Below are positions 17,845 to 27,948 of a stretch of 64,000 bases of DNA, piece after piece. Below the pieces are notes generated by a model that was not told the origin of the DNA, did no database searches, and saw only the letters and a list, made by a program, of their open reading frames with translations. The stretch comes from Bradyrhizobium lablabi (GTDB lineage: Bacteria; Pseudomonadota; Alphaproteobacteria; Rhizobiales; Xanthobacteraceae). A program made the translations under genes and the position numbers. Where the stretch lies: NCBI RefSeq assembly GCF_900141755.1, contig NZ_LT670844.1, positions 1,736,001-1,800,000 of the forward strand, in the 5' to 3' direction. The first letter of the stretch is position 1, and each line of letters begins with the position of its first letter.

Positions 17845-19062
17845 ATGCTGATGAAGATCGCCTATCTGATCAATCAATATCCCAAGGTGAGTCATACATT
17901 TATTCGGCGCGAGATCTCCGCGCTGGAAGGTCTTGGAATATCTATCGATAGGGTCGCTATCCGTGGATGGAAAGAGCCGTTAGTAGACGATCTCGATCTG
18001 CACGAAAGGACTTTGACGTTTTATATTTTGGGAATTGGCTTTGCGAAAATCGCCAAAGACGTCCTGACATTGGCGATATCTCGACCTCTTCGTTTCTTCA
18101 GAGCCCTCTCTGAGGCGATTAGGTTTGCGCAAAAAACTGATCGCCCTCGGTTTTATCACCTGATCTATCTCGCTGAAGCGTGCACTCTCGCGCGCTATTG
18201 CGAACAGCACACTATCAACCATGTTCACGCGCACTTCGGAACAAATCCAGCGGAGGTCGCGACGCTCGCCTCCATTGTTGGAAATCTGACATATAGCTTT
18301 ACAGTGCACGGTCCCGATGAATTTGACTGCCCCGAGTTCCTCGGCCTGCGCAAGAAAATCCAATATGCCCGTTTCGTTGCGGCAATAAGCTTCTACACGA
18401 AGAGCCAGCTATTGCGTTGGGCGGACCAGAGCGATTGGTCAAAAGTTCACGTGATCCGGTGTGGCCTTGAAACGCGCTACTTTTCCGAGGTGCGCGCAGC
18501 ATCGCTAAACCAAAACCGCTTCGTCTCGGTCGGAAGGCTTTCGAGGCAGAAGGGGCAGCTTATCTTGCTCCAGGCGGTCGCGCTCCTTGTTAAAGAAGGC
18601 CGTCCGATCCAACTCGTGCTTGCCGGCGATGGCGAGCTTCGTGACGAGATCGAGCATTCGATCGATAGGCTCAATCTCCGATCTAATGTCGTAGTGACTG
18701 GATGGGTGAGCAATGATTCGGTTCGGAAGGAAATCGAACATTCTAGGGCGCTGGTGCTATCCAGTTTTGCAGAGGGTTTGCCCGTTGTCCTCATGGAGGC
18801 GATGGCGATGGCAAGACCAGTGCTGACATCCTCCGTCGCAGGCATTCCGGAATTGGTGCGCAACGGCCAGGAGGGTTGGGTTTACCCGCCGAGTTCCGTC
18901 GAAGAAACGGCTTCGGCTCTTCGAGAATGCTTGATGGCGTCGTCCGAAACAATCGATCAGCTCGGCCAACAAGCGAAGTCCCGCTGTGCCGAATTTCATA
19001 TAATTGACAAGAGCGCGGCCAATTTGGCGGCGTTGCTTCGCTCGATGGTTCAATCGGCGTAG
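17845..19062 (+). CDS. glycosyltransferase family 4
   Basis: 405 residues, GT-B fold. It starts MKIAYLINQYPKVSHTFIRREI, typical of colanic-acid-type GT4 enzymes. The donor-binding half begins near residue 225 with SVGRLSRQKGQLILLQAV, and the catalytic E-x7-E region is SSFAEGLPVVLMEAMAMARP. It retains anomeric configuration and adds a sugar to the lipid-linked repeat unit at the cytoplasmic face. The start could be ATG 17845 or ATG 17851. It is the second gene of the flippase operon, 9 bases before the GT2 gene. Confidence 0.88.
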   Translation: MLMKIAYLINQYPKVSHTFIRREISALEGLGISIDRVAIRGWKEPLVDDLDLHERTLTFYILGIGFAKIAKDVLTLAISRPLRFFRALSEAIRFAQKTDRPRFYHLIYLAEACTLARYCEQHTINHVHAHFGTNPAEVATLASIVGNLTYSFTVHGPDEFDCPEFLGLRKKIQYARFVAAISFYTKSQLLRWADQSDWSKVHVIRCGLETRYFSEVRAASLNQNRFVSVGRLSRQKGQLILLQAVALLVKEGRPIQLVLAGDGELRDEIEHSIDRLNLRSNVVVTGWVSNDSVRKEIEHSRALVLSSFAEGLPVVLMEAMAMARPVLTSSVAGIPELVRNGQEGWVYPPSSVEETASALRECLMASSETIDQLGQQAKSRCAEFHIIDKSAANLAALLRSMVQSA

Positions 19063-19071
19063 GAGAACAAC

Positions 19072-20268
19072 GTGTATCCTTTGCTAACCGCGGTGGCCGT
19101 GATCTGCGTCTCCATCGTTACGCTGCAACTAATCTTTCTCGCAATTCAAGTTGGTGGCAGTTTGCTACCTGATAATGGCGTCGGCGAAGACGCCACTCAT
19201 CAAGCCAACTGCGCGGTTGTCATGCCCGCACATAATGAAAGGGGCGGCATCGCACATGCCATCAAGGCAATACAATCGCAGCTCAACCCAACCGACCGCT
19301 TAATAGTGGTGGCCGATAACTGCTCGGACGAGACGGCGCAAATAGCTGCGTCCGCTGGCGCAGAGACGATCGAGCGGACCGATCAGGTCCATGTCGGCAA
19401 GGGATACGCGCTCGACTTCGGCATCAAGTACATCGAGTCCGGCGCAGTCCCCGACGTCATCATTTTCATGGATTCCGACTGTATCGCGGCTCCCGGTTGC
19501 GTTAGTCGCCTCGTGAATTTGGTGACGGGTAGCGGGCGCCCTGTTCAAGGACGGTATTTGATACACGCATCAATTCAAACTGCAGCGGCGCGCGCGGCAG
19601 AGTTTACGTATAAGATCAAGGGCGCCGTGAGACCAGGCGGTGGTGCCCGGTTCGGGATACCGTGCATGCTAATGGGCACCGCAATGGCTCTTCCCTGGAA
19701 TTTGATCCGCCGATCGAATTTGGCAACCGGTAGCATAACCGAGGATTTGAGACTCGCCATCGAACTTTCGCTCCAAGGATTCCCAACGCTTTTTTGCTCG
19801 AACGCAAGGTGCGATAGTGATTTTCCTGAGTCCGAAAGTGGCATGGCTACTCAACAAACGCGGTGGCAACATGGATATTTTTCGTCGTTGGTTGAGTATG
19901 CGCCAAAGCTTTTCCTCAAAGCTTTAAGTAGCGCTGACTTCAGACTTCTCGCTCTCGCGATCGACTTCAGCATTCCGCCATTGGGTCTTATGTTGGCGAT
20001 TACGGCACTGATGTCAGGCCTCGCGAGTGTGGCAATTCTTGTTGGAGCCGGTGGCGTCCTTGCAAAGATTGCGATCACCTTTTTTCCCGCATTCGTTCTG
20101 CTTATTCTGCTTACTTGGTTTTTCCACGGCAGGGACATTGTATCCGGCAGAGATCTGCTGTTATCTTTCAAGCAGGTGATGAAGACGATTTCGATGCTTT
20201 GGAGCTTCATTACGCGGCCCCAGCAGAAGTGGGTCAGAACAGAAAGGAGGGAGGATAACTCCGGATAA
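19072..20268 (+). CDS. glycosyltransferase family 2, membrane-associated
   Basis: 398 residues from GTG 19072, with AGGAG 6 bases upstream. A single N-terminal helix is followed by a GT-A domain: AVVMPAHNERGGI near residue 45, DSDCIA near 130 (metal-binding DxD) and QTRWQHGYF near 265, the QxxRW motif of processive-type GT2 enzymes. Two further helices lie at the C-terminus. It resembles cellulose-synthase-like or NodC-like enzymes in layout. In this operon it probably adds one sugar to the repeat unit. It is last in the flippase-GT4-GT2 operon. Confidence 0.87.
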   Translation: MYPLLTAVAVICVSIVTLQLIFLAIQVGGSLLPDNGVGEDATHQANCAVVMPAHNERGGIAHAIKAIQSQLNPTDRLIVVADNCSDETAQIAASAGAETIERTDQVHVGKGYALDFGIKYIESGAVPDVIIFMDSDCIAAPGCVSRLVNLVTGSGRPVQGRYLIHASIQTAAARAAEFTYKIKGAVRPGGGARFGIPCMLMGTAMALPWNLIRRSNLATGSITEDLRLAIELSLQGFPTLFCSNARCDSDFPESESGMATQQTRWQHGYFSSLVEYAPKLFLKALSSADFRLLALAIDFSIPPLGLMLAITALMSGLASVAILVGAGGVLAKIAITFFPAFVLLILLTWFFHGRDIVSGRDLLLSFKQVMKTISMLWSFITRPQQKWVRTERREDNSG

Positions 20269-20294
20269 ATCGCGGAGCGGCTCCAGGAGGACGT

Positions 20295-21029
20295 TCAACC
20301 TCGCTGCCAGGGCCGATTCCAGGCAGGTTCCGTATTTGGCACGACCAATTCGTCCAGGCCTTTCTCTCTCAGAAATTTCGCAAATACATTTCGATCGACG
20401 TCGTCGACATCTTTCGTTTTTTTCAACAGCAATTCGCGTATCGGCCAGCCGGGGCCGGCAATGATTTCCGCGGCATCCGAATATTGGTGCGACCTGATCA
20501 GGTCAACGAACTCGGCCGTGGCGCAATCAGCCAGGTCAGCCGGCAGCTGATCAAACATCTTGAGGGCAAACCAGATTCGCCGCACCGCAATCCAGCCCTC
20601 GTTGGGACCATATTTGTAGGATTGCCGCAGATAGCGAAGCTGGTTGGATTGGTTGGTATCGAGCCAAACCAGCGAAAGCCATAAGAACGATTCACTCGGC
20701 GATTCTTTCAAGGCATCAAGAATCGACTGCTTTGCGACGGTCAAGGCACGGCCAGCTCTTGCCGCTCCCATTTTCGAAACCGTCAGCTCCGCAATTCTCA
20801 GCTGAATGATGGCGACTTTCGCAAGCGTCGCTGACCGCAGTCGCTTCGGTGCATCCCCCCCGCCGTCCTGCAAAACGGCATCAAGCGTGCTGAGAGGGAA
20901 GGCATCTCCCAACATCACCCGGTCGGCTGTCCTCGCGATTGCCATCTCGGAAAAAAAGAAGGGCAAGACCGAGATTGCCCAACCAATCGCGCAGACTGCA
21001 AAGGCGGAAATCAAAACCCGAAAAAACAT
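20295..21029 (-). CDS. membrane-anchored helical-repeat protein of unknown function
   Basis: 244 residues. One N-terminal helix (VLISAFAVCAIGWAISVLPF) anchors a soluble, helix-rich periplasmic part. A central block (SESFLWLSLVWL...LRYLRQSYKYGPNEGWIAVRRI) resembles degenerate tetratricopeptide helices. The protein at 31420-32088 has the same plan (APYDSKIWLILALLAM...FLKMSYLTGASSLELIPTRI in equivalent places), so I regard them as distant paralogues. It is last in the wza-wzc operon, 33 bases after the BY-kinase stop. A role in assembling or regulating the export complex is inferred from this position only. Confidence 0.72.
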   Translation of the reverse strand: MFFRVLISAFAVCAIGWAISVLPFFFSEMAIARTADRVMLGDAFPLSTLDAVLQDGGGDAPKRLRSATLAKVAIIQLRIAELTVSKMGAARAGRALTVAKQSILDALKESPSESFLWLSLVWLDTNQSNQLRYLRQSYKYGPNEGWIAVRRIWFALKMFDQLPADLADCATAEFVDLIRSHQYSDAAEIIAGPGWPIRELLLKKTKDVDDVDRNVFAKFLREKGLDELVVPNTEPAWNRPWQRG

Positions 21030-21062
21030 ATTATTAACAACCAGACGATCAGATCATCTTTC

Positions 21063-23474
21063 CTACGAATAGCCGTAATGGCCGTAGTATTGGCCGTAGC
21101 TCGCCTTACCATAGCTCCACTCATAGCGATCGACGGCTCTCAAATCAGCTTTATTCAAAACCACTCCGAGCAGGCGGCTGTATATCTCCGGCGTTCCCAG
21201 CAGATGGCGCTGCACCAGGCTGATATTGGTGCGCCCCCATTCCACGACGCAAACAAACGAATCCATAACGTGAGCGCCGGCCCTGACATCGACAACGGGC
21301 GCCACTGGGGGAAAGTCCACGATGATGTAGTCGTATTGCTTTCGCAATTTCTCGATTAAATTCTTGAATTCCTCCGACGACAGGATTTCGTTGGTGTGGG
21401 CGAACCTCGACTTCAATACCGCCGGCATAAACGCCAATCCGGTAACGTCATCCCTGTAAATGACTTCGTCAGCAGTTCTGATATTGCTCAACACTTCCAG
21501 CAATCCGGATCGCGCGCTCGGACTGAGCAATCGCGAGAGCGTCGGATTGCGAAGGTCACCGTCAATCAAAATCACGGTTTTGCCGGCGTGCGCTATTGCC
21601 TCGGCGAGGTTGGCGGCAACCGTCGTCTTCCCCTCATTGGGAAGAACCGACGTCACTCCAATGATCTTATTTGATCCGACAAATCCATTTATGTCCGCGG
21701 CAACCTTGATCGAACGAAATCCTTCGGCGAAATGCGAAAGTGGCTCTTCGACGACATCGCGAAGAAGAAGCGCGCGGTCGGTCGCAATCAGCAGTTGGCC
21801 GTCTTCGACCGATTTCCTTTGATTTTCCTTCACAACCGGTAGATTTCGCTTAGCTGTCGGTTGCCGTGCAAGCCCAAACTTAGACGCCAATTCCAAGCCT
21901 ACCGCGCCGATGCCCTTTGGTTTTCCGATCATTTGACCAAGCGTTGCGGCCGACGGCTCCTCGGCCCCGAACAAGGACAACTTGGGCAAAACCGCAAGAC
22001 AATTCGTCTTCAAGGCGTCCTCAACCTGCTTGGCGGTGCGGAACACCTGATCGATCGCCTCGCGCAAGATCCCGATTCCAATGCTCATCGCGAGGCCGGC
22101 AAGGCCGGCTAGCCCCAGCACCAGCATTGTCGAGGGGCTGCTGCGCTGAAGAGGAGGCGTGGCAGCGCTGATGACCCGCGCTTCCGTTATCGGGAAGGAT
22201 TGCTGCTGAATGACTTCCATATATCGTTGCAGGAAGTTGTCGTAAATCGTGTGATAGACCTGCGCGTTGCTTTCGAGCTCGCGCAGCCCCAGGCGGTCGC
22301 GATTGACGACCTGAGCGTCGCTGATTAGACCGTTAAGACTGCCCTCAAGGCTGTCTACACGGCTCTTCGAAACCTCATATTCGTTCTTGAAGCTTTCAGC
22401 TATTCGTCCAAGTTCGTCATTGATCGACCGGCGCAACTCGTTCATTTGCGTCCGAAGGTTGACTGCCGCCAGGTGATTGGCGCCGTAACGCGCAGACCAG
22501 ATGGCTTCCTTGGCGGCGAGGTCCAGATAATTGCTGCGCAGCCGGTTGATAACATCGCTGTGCAGAGAGTCGTTAAAGCTCGCGTCAGGAATATCCTTCT
22601 TCATGACGTCGACCATCCGGTCGTACCGCGCCTTTGCCTCCGCGGCGCCTGCCTTGGCGTTACTGAGCTGAGTATTCAGTTCCGAGAGCTGCTGTTCGCC
22701 CAAGAGCCGCGTCCCGTTGGTTGAAGTTCCGCCGGCGACGTCGATGATCTTGTTCTTTTCCTTGTATTGCTGGACCAACCGATCCGCATCCAGGGCCTGC
22801 TGTCGCAACTCCTTGATGCGATCCTGAAGCCAGGCGCCCGCACGGCGTGTCGCCTGATATTTGGCCTCTAACTGATCGACGACATAGGCGTCGGCAATGG
22901 CATTCGCGACTTCCGCCGATTTCTTGGCGCTCAACGAGGAGTAGCCGATATCGAGAACGTAAGTCCTGCCTACTCGGGTGATGTTCCGGCTTCTGAGAAA
23001 CGCACCCACACTGGAGCGCTCCAGTTGAGTGTCCGACTTTGCCGGTGTCGCCACGAATTGATTGAGCATTCCTCCGATCAGGCCCGGGCCTGACCCGACA
23101 AACTCGGGATCGCTGGTCAGGTGCAAATCCTTGATAACCGACAAGCCGATATTCTCGGACTTGAGGATTTCAACCTGGGTCTCGACTTGTGCGGTATCGA
23201 CGGGCGTGTCGCCGGCCGGACCCTGCTGCTGGAGCAAGCGCACCTTGCTCGAGTCGATCAGCAGCATTGCATGGGCGGTGTAACGCGACGGGGTCGTGAA
23301 CAGATAGATCATCCCAAGCGTAAGACAACAGATGATCACGAACACAAAGATCGACAATTGCCGTCGAATGAACGTCGTCACCAGCCCGATGATGCTGGCC
23401 AGGTTTAGAGACGAGTCCTCGATTGGTTCCTGAGAATGCGCAGAACGAAGCGAAAATGTTGTCGGTGCATCCAT
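21063..23474 (-). CDS. polysaccharide co-polymerase with BY-kinase domain (Wzc/ExoP type)
   Basis: 803 residues from ATG 23474; an 18-codon longer frame overlaps the upstream gene and is rejected. Two transmembrane helices flank a long periplasmic coiled region (Wzz domain, about 30-430). The cytoplasmic tyrosine kinase has Walker A SVLPNEGKTT at 609-618, Walker A' VILIDGD at about 634-640 and Walker B YIIVDF at about 716-721. The last 20 residues carry seven tyrosines, the autophosphorylation cluster. The protein controls polymer length and couples Wzy polymerisation to Wza export. Kinase and co-polymerase are fused, as in proteobacterial Wzc. Confidence 0.93.
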   Translation of the reverse strand: MDAPTTFSLRSAHSQEPIEDSSLNLASIIGLVTTFIRRQLSIFVFVIICCLTLGMIYLFTTPSRYTAHAMLLIDSSKVRLLQQQGPAGDTPVDTAQVETQVEILKSENIGLSVIKDLHLTSDPEFVGSGPGLIGGMLNQFVATPAKSDTQLERSSVGAFLRSRNITRVGRTYVLDIGYSSLSAKKSAEVANAIADAYVVDQLEAKYQATRRAGAWLQDRIKELRQQALDADRLVQQYKEKNKIIDVAGGTSTNGTRLLGEQQLSELNTQLSNAKAGAAEAKARYDRMVDVMKKDIPDASFNDSLHSDVINRLRSNYLDLAAKEAIWSARYGANHLAAVNLRTQMNELRRSINDELGRIAESFKNEYEVSKSRVDSLEGSLNGLISDAQVVNRDRLGLRELESNAQVYHTIYDNFLQRYMEVIQQQSFPITEARVISAATPPLQRSSPSTMLVLGLAGLAGLAMSIGIGILREAIDQVFRTAKQVEDALKTNCLAVLPKLSLFGAEEPSAATLGQMIGKPKGIGAVGLELASKFGLARQPTAKRNLPVVKENQRKSVEDGQLLIATDRALLLRDVVEEPLSHFAEGFRSIKVAADINGFVGSNKIIGVTSVLPNEGKTTVAANLAEAIAHAGKTVILIDGDLRNPTLSRLLSPSARSGLLEVLSNIRTADEVIYRDDVTGLAFMPAVLKSRFAHTNEILSSEEFKNLIEKLRKQYDYIIVDFPPVAPVVDVRAGAHVMDSFVCVVEWGRTNISLVQRHLLGTPEIYSRLLGVVLNKADLRAVDRYEWSYGKASYGQYYGHYGYS

Positions 23475-23505
23475 ATTCGGTTCATTCTCAAGAGTTGCAG
23501 ATCGC

Positions 23506-24105
23506 CTAGTGGGGGCTAACCGACGCACCGAGCGACGACAGGCTCGTCGCGCCCGTTAGAAGATTAAAAGCGTTTGGAAATGCGGCCGCGGTCGGGAATG
23601 TTCCGCCATTGGTGCCTCCGCTCGGCAGGCCTGAGCCCGTGGCACCACCACTCCCCCCGCCCGCACCACCACCACCGCCGGTCGACGCGGTTCCGGTGTC
23701 TCCCGCGACACTCGCATAGGCTTTGATGACCTCTTCAATTCCCGTACGGGCGACAGCGGTCTGAATTTCGTTCGAGAATTGCTGGTCGGAACCAGAATAA
23801 GCCTTCGCCGCCTGGGCCAGGCCCGAGGCCATCGCATCCTGCTGATCTTTGTTTGCCGATTGCAGCAGTTTTATGAGGGGCTCGAGAGCGGCTTTATCAG
23901 CAGCTAGATATTCACGGGTCCGTTGCGCAAGACCCTGCCCTCCGTTCGGAAACGAATTTAATAGCTGGCCGGGATTGGCGAGGAAGGAATTAATCGCCGC
24001 GGTCGAAAGCGTGCCCGGCTGCGCCGAGCCTTGGCTGTGCGCCGGCACTGGCCCGTTGATCACGAATACCAAGCTCAACCCCGCAAGAAAAAGGCGGAAA
24101 TACAT
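23506..24105 (-). CDS. secreted Gly-rich protein of unknown function
   Basis: 199 residues with GGAGATTTCCAA before the ATG. The signal peptide is at 1-26 (cleavage after AHS or so). A helical middle follows (residues 30-135, with LAQRTREYLAADKAALEPLI), then a low-complexity Gly/Ser/Thr stretch (about 138-170) and a short hydrophobic tail. I do not recognise a domain. It lies between the second polymerase-like gene and the BY-kinase in one operon, 31 bases before the kinase, so it is probably a periplasmic accessory of the export machinery. Confidence 0.72.
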   Translation of the reverse strand: MYFRLFLAGLSLVFVINGPVPAHSQGSAQPGTLSTAAINSFLANPGQLLNSFPNGGQGLAQRTREYLAADKAALEPLIKLLQSANKDQQDAMASGLAQAAKAYSGSDQQFSNEIQTAVARTGIEEVIKAYASVAGDTGTASTGGGGGAGGGSGGATGSGLPSGGTNGGTFPTAAAFPNAFNLLTGATSLSSLGASVSPH

Positions 24106-24272
24106 TTGGAAATCTCCTGCAAAAACGACAGTTAAGCCTTACTGTGCAACGCAGCATAGCCAATCCGGAACCATTTTCCAAGCCGAACAAATTTAAATGA
24201 ATTGGGAGTTTTTAACGATTTTGACGTGGTTAATTTGGTCAGGCGGGCTACCTCGCCGGTCGACCAAATGAA

Positions 24273-25739
24273 TTATTCTCTTACCGGCCGCTTGTTCCGA
24301 GCGACCGCCAACCGGCCGATGCCAGCACCCAAAGAGGCGGGGCGATTTGGCTGCAGGGCACTGCCAAGGCCTATGCCCAGGATCGCAAAAACCACCATGG
24401 AATAGCCGGGGATTTGAATTGAGAAATCAATCATCGAATGCATCAACGCGATCAGAGATACGGAGAGGGCGGCCAAAGCGGCAACGGCAGCGCTTCCTTG
24501 CTTTTGCAATCCACGGAACAGGACGAGAATGCCTGCAAACCAGGCAATCGAGACAAGCACCGCCATTGGTAGGCCCAGTTCCGATGCAAATTCGAGCGGG
24601 GTGCTATGCGCAATATCCCAGACGCCCTCCAACGAGATGTCATCCCGGCGATAGGCGGGGAAACTCCAAGGGAAGGTTCCCAGACCGGTTCCGAACCAGG
24701 GATTGTCTCGAATGATGCCGATCGTCGATCGATAAGCGGATGATCTGCCTTCGTCCAAAAGCCCCTGAAGTTCGAACCGGCTCGTAACCTTTCCTCCCAT
24801 CACAAGCCAGAGCGAAAGAACAACGCCGCACGCGCAGATCGAAACCATGGCCATCTTCCTTGTCGAGGAAAGATATCGACGAAAGAACACTCCAAACGCG
24901 AAGACCATCGTTACGAGCGATACGAGCACGCCGCCGCGCGAATTGGTCAAGAACATTGCCGTCAAGCAAATGAATAGCATGACCAGACGAAGCAGCACGT
25001 TCGCATCGGGCTTGGCGATCAGTCGAAGCACCTCGTACCGGGATATCGAGTCCGACGACAGTCTCTGCCGGGCGGCCCGCATCAACAGGATAAGCCAGAC
25101 AACGGAAACCGACCCATAATACGCGGCGGCGGTATTGCGGTTGATGAACGTCGCGGTGAGATTTCCGATATAGGCTGTCTTTTCCTGCCAAAGAATCTGG
25201 TCAGGATCCAGTTCAAGCGCGCCAATTCCATAGATCGCATAAATCACGCCCGACCAGGCGAAAACGCTAAGGGCCTTTCGGGACTTGCCAGGTTCGGCGC
25301 CAAAAATGGTCCCCAGCAAGAGGGCCAGAATGTTCGCAAGAGAAACCCCTATTGCAAAATAAGGCTGTCCGCGAACGATCGCGACGGAGGGTTCGAGGGG
25401 CTCGCCGAGTTCGGCTGAAGCGAGCTTCCAGATTGGATTGGCCGAGGCTACCCAAGGGTGGTCCGACAACTGTTCGTGCAACACAAATAGGTAACATGCG
25501 GAAATGACAGCCAGCACGGAGATGACAACGAGATGGCCTTTTCGAAGGTGACCGAGTGCTGCGAACAGAAGTCCGACACTGAAAATAATGCACCAAAAAG
25601 CGACGATCACCGCATCGCGCGACCCAAAGATCGCCGGCGGCCCGGCCAACGCGGCATAGAGAGTGTAGGTTGACACGCGGTTCAACGCGCGCGACCGATC
25701 CCTGGCTGACGCCATATCCCCCAGCCCGAGAACTGACAT
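24273..25739 (-). CDS. O-antigen ligase/polymerase family membrane protein
   Basis: 488 residues with about 12 hydrophobic helices. Family landmarks are FLTNSRGGVLVSLVTMV near residue 265 and NPWFGTGLGTFPWSFPAYRR then AHSTPLEFASELG in the large periplasmic loop near 350-395. It sits second in the operon wza (25780-26976) - this gene - Gly-rich protein - BY-kinase, with a 40-base gap to wza. Being next to wza and wzc makes it a polymerase or ligase for the same polymer. It differs strongly from the Wzy-like protein at 14890-16173. Confidence 0.83.
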   Translation of the reverse strand: MSVLGLGDMASARDRSRALNRVSTYTLYAALAGPPAIFGSRDAVIVAFWCIIFSVGLLFAALGHLRKGHLVVISVLAVISACYLFVLHEQLSDHPWVASANPIWKLASAELGEPLEPSVAIVRGQPYFAIGVSLANILALLLGTIFGAEPGKSRKALSVFAWSGVIYAIYGIGALELDPDQILWQEKTAYIGNLTATFINRNTAAAYYGSVSVVWLILLMRAARQRLSSDSISRYEVLRLIAKPDANVLLRLVMLFICLTAMFLTNSRGGVLVSLVTMVFAFGVFFRRYLSSTRKMAMVSICACGVVLSLWLVMGGKVTSRFELQGLLDEGRSSAYRSTIGIIRDNPWFGTGLGTFPWSFPAYRRDDISLEGVWDIAHSTPLEFASELGLPMAVLVSIAWFAGILVLFRGLQKQGSAAVAALAALSVSLIALMHSMIDFSIQIPGYSMVVFAILGIGLGSALQPNRPASLGAGIGRLAVARNKRPVRE

Positions 25740-25779
25740 GCGCGCGTTTGTTTCGTGCGTCGGATTATTTTGCCTTAGG

Positions 25780-26976
25780 TCAGGTCCCTTTTAACGCCTT
25801 GATTTGGTTGCGCAGAATTATCGCGTTTGAGCCGGCGACAACAGCATTGTTGCCGGTATTTATGATGGTGTTCAGATAATTGAGGAACTTCGTAACCTCC
25901 ACCGACGAGGAGTTCGCGACAAAAATAATGTCCTGATTCCGCATCTGAAGATTGGTTGCGAGGAAATATCCGCCGGGGTCGCGGAAGTTCACCCGGAAAA
26001 TGACCGGGATCAGCTCGCCCTGAAATTTCGAAACGTCAACGCCCAACAACTGGCAAACCTCGCGAGGCTCCTTACGATACAGGAATACCGCCCCTGGATC
26101 CGCCTGGATGTCGAACAGCCCTCCGGCTTTGCCGACCGCCTCGGCGAGGTTTATCCGCCAGGCATCGAAGTTGAACTCTCCCTGCTGACCCTCCGCGCCA
26201 AACGCCAGGAATTTCTGCTGCTCGCGATAAACGTAGATACGATCGCCGGGCTGCACGAAAATATTGTTGGACGGCTCATACATCAGGTTAGCAAACGGCA
26301 CCGTTGCGCGACGATCCCCACGCTGCAACATGACCCAGGTTTCAAATCCTTGTCCCTTGATGCCGCCCGCACGTGTAATCGCGTCAGTGATCCGATCTTG
26401 AGCGCCGCTGGCGGCCGCCGGAAATCTGACTGGAGTATTCACTTCACCGATCACGCTCACAAGCGAGGTACGCTGCTGGGTCAAAGCAACGACGACCTGC
26501 GGCTCAATTGCCCGGTTGGCGATTTTTGAGACGATGTCGTTCTGAATTTCGCCATTGGTCCGACCAGCCGCTCTTACGCGGCCTGCGTAAGGCACGCTGA
26601 TGTTCCCATCATTATCGACCGACTGGTCGGGGATGGTCACGAAGTTGCCGGGCCGAACGCCGGCTTCTATCGGGATGAACAAGCCCCCCGCAGCGGCCTC
26701 GAATATTGTGACGCTGACGACGTCGCCGATTCCAAAAACAAGTCTGCTCGGAGCACGACCCTTGTCAGGGAAAACACCGGCCAGCCCGCGCGGCTCGACT
26801 GAGCCAAGCGCGGCCAACGTATCATTGGTCAGATCGACCAGAGCATACGGCACCAAGGCGGAATTCGTATTTTCGATACTTACCGCCAAAGGTCCAGACC
26901 CAGGCGTAACGCACCCAGCACTTAGACTGGCAACGCCAAACATGACCGCAAGTAGTGCCGTGTTCCAAAACCGCAT
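25780..26976 (-). CDS. outer-membrane polysaccharide export lipoprotein (Wza type)
   Basis: 398 residues from ATG 26976, with GGGGAA upstream. The lipobox is LSAGC with the modified cysteine at residue 22. The polysaccharide export domain follows (GIGDVVSVTIFEAAAGG, then VRPGNFVTIPDQSVDNDGNI, VPYAGRVRAAGRT and VVALTQQRTSLVSVIGEV), then SLBB-type repeats (TDAITRAGGIKGQG; FVQPGDRIYVYREQQKFLAFG). It forms the octameric channel that exports the polymer. It is the first gene of the wza-polymerase-wzc operon, and the 136 bases before its start, shared with a divergent gene, hold the promoter. Confidence 0.92.
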   Translation of the reverse strand: MRFWNTALLAVMFGVASLSAGCVTPGSGPLAVSIENTNSALVPYALVDLTNDTLAALGSVEPRGLAGVFPDKGRAPSRLVFGIGDVVSVTIFEAAAGGLFIPIEAGVRPGNFVTIPDQSVDNDGNISVPYAGRVRAAGRTNGEIQNDIVSKIANRAIEPQVVVALTQQRTSLVSVIGEVNTPVRFPAAASGAQDRITDAITRAGGIKGQGFETWVMLQRGDRRATVPFANLMYEPSNNIFVQPGDRIYVYREQQKFLAFGAEGQQGEFNFDAWRINLAEAVGKAGGLFDIQADPGAVFLYRKEPREVCQLLGVDVSKFQGELIPVIFRVNFRDPGGYFLATNLQMRNQDIIFVANSSSVEVTKFLNYLNTIINTGNNAVVAGSNAIILRNQIKALKGT

Positions 26977-27112
26977 AATCAGATGTTCCCCGACCATTCC
27001 CCATCCTAAGCTAGTTGAAACACCGTACAAGACGCGGATATGGGGCAAATATAGCATTTAATTGACTTATTTTTGCAGTGCGGTATTCCGGCAACGATTT
27101 CTAAGGTTAACA

Positions 27113-27793
27113 ATGCTGAATCCATCATATCTTATAACATTATCAATAGGTTATAGCAATTTGACGGGATGGCGGCGCGCTTTGCGTAAGCTCCGTTTTA
27201 ATACTTTCAGGCCTTGGGGGTGGCGCCAAATCGTCCTAATTGCCGCAGCATTCGGCACCGTGACCGACCTGGCCGCGGCGACGCCACTGTCCTGCCTCAA
27301 CGACCGCTGCGGTTCCGCGGTGAATCGCTTTGATTTAGCCGAAGAACGGCTTTCGAGCAAAAATCCAGATGGCCCGAACCCCTGGCGACAATTTGAAACC
27401 CCTCGTCCGGAAGGAGGCGTTGTTTCATCCATATCGCGGACCGCAGATGCGCATTCTGACCCTGGTTTCGCAGGCGTTAGCATCAGGTGCAACGAAAGCG
27501 GCGACTTCGATTTGGTCTTGGTTCTATTAGAGCCCTTTCCGCCAAAGGCAGGTGTCAACGTTGTGCTTGGCTCTGCGCCTGACGCGAAGAGCTATTCGGC
27601 GAAGGTGCTCGCGACCAGATTTGAATTGTTGCTGGCCGACCAAAATCTGAAATCCGCCGGCAGCCCCTGGCAAAAATCAAAGGAGCTGGAAATCGAGATT
27701 GACGGTGCTGAGAAACATATCCACGGCGTCGTCGATCTTGACGGAATCCATGAGGCATTTTCAGAGCTTTTGACTAAATGCTCTCGCCAATAG
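27113..27793 (+). CDS. exported protein of unknown function
   Basis: 226 residues from ATG 27113, with AAGG 6 bases upstream; a TTG start 17 codons earlier is less likely. A long positively charged N-terminus leads to a hydrophobic segment near 37-55 (GWRQIVLIAAAFGTVTDLAAA), so it is exported or anchored. The mature part has a conserved-looking core, PGFAGVSIRCNESGDFDLVLVLLEPFPP, and three cysteines. I do not recognise the family. It diverges from the wza operon. Confidence 0.6.
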   Translation: MLNPSYLITLSIGYSNLTGWRRALRKLRFNTFRPWGWRQIVLIAAAFGTVTDLAAATPLSCLNDRCGSAVNRFDLAEERLSSKNPDGPNPWRQFETPRPEGGVVSSISRTADAHSDPGFAGVSIRCNESGDFDLVLVLLEPFPPKAGVNVVLGSAPDAKSYSAKVLATRFELLLADQNLKSAGSPWQKSKELEIEIDGAEKHIHGVVDLDGIHEAFSELLTKCSRQ

Positions 27794-27948
27794 ATTACAT
27801 CGAGCATCCCGTTACAACGAGCATCCCGCGCTTTTACGGCATCGACCTCAGCAATGACGACAAGTTAACCAACCCATTTTACCTGCTTGCGCAACTTAAC
27901 CGCCCATTAAATCGTCCAAGGACATGCTCTCGCGAGAGGAGCACTCCA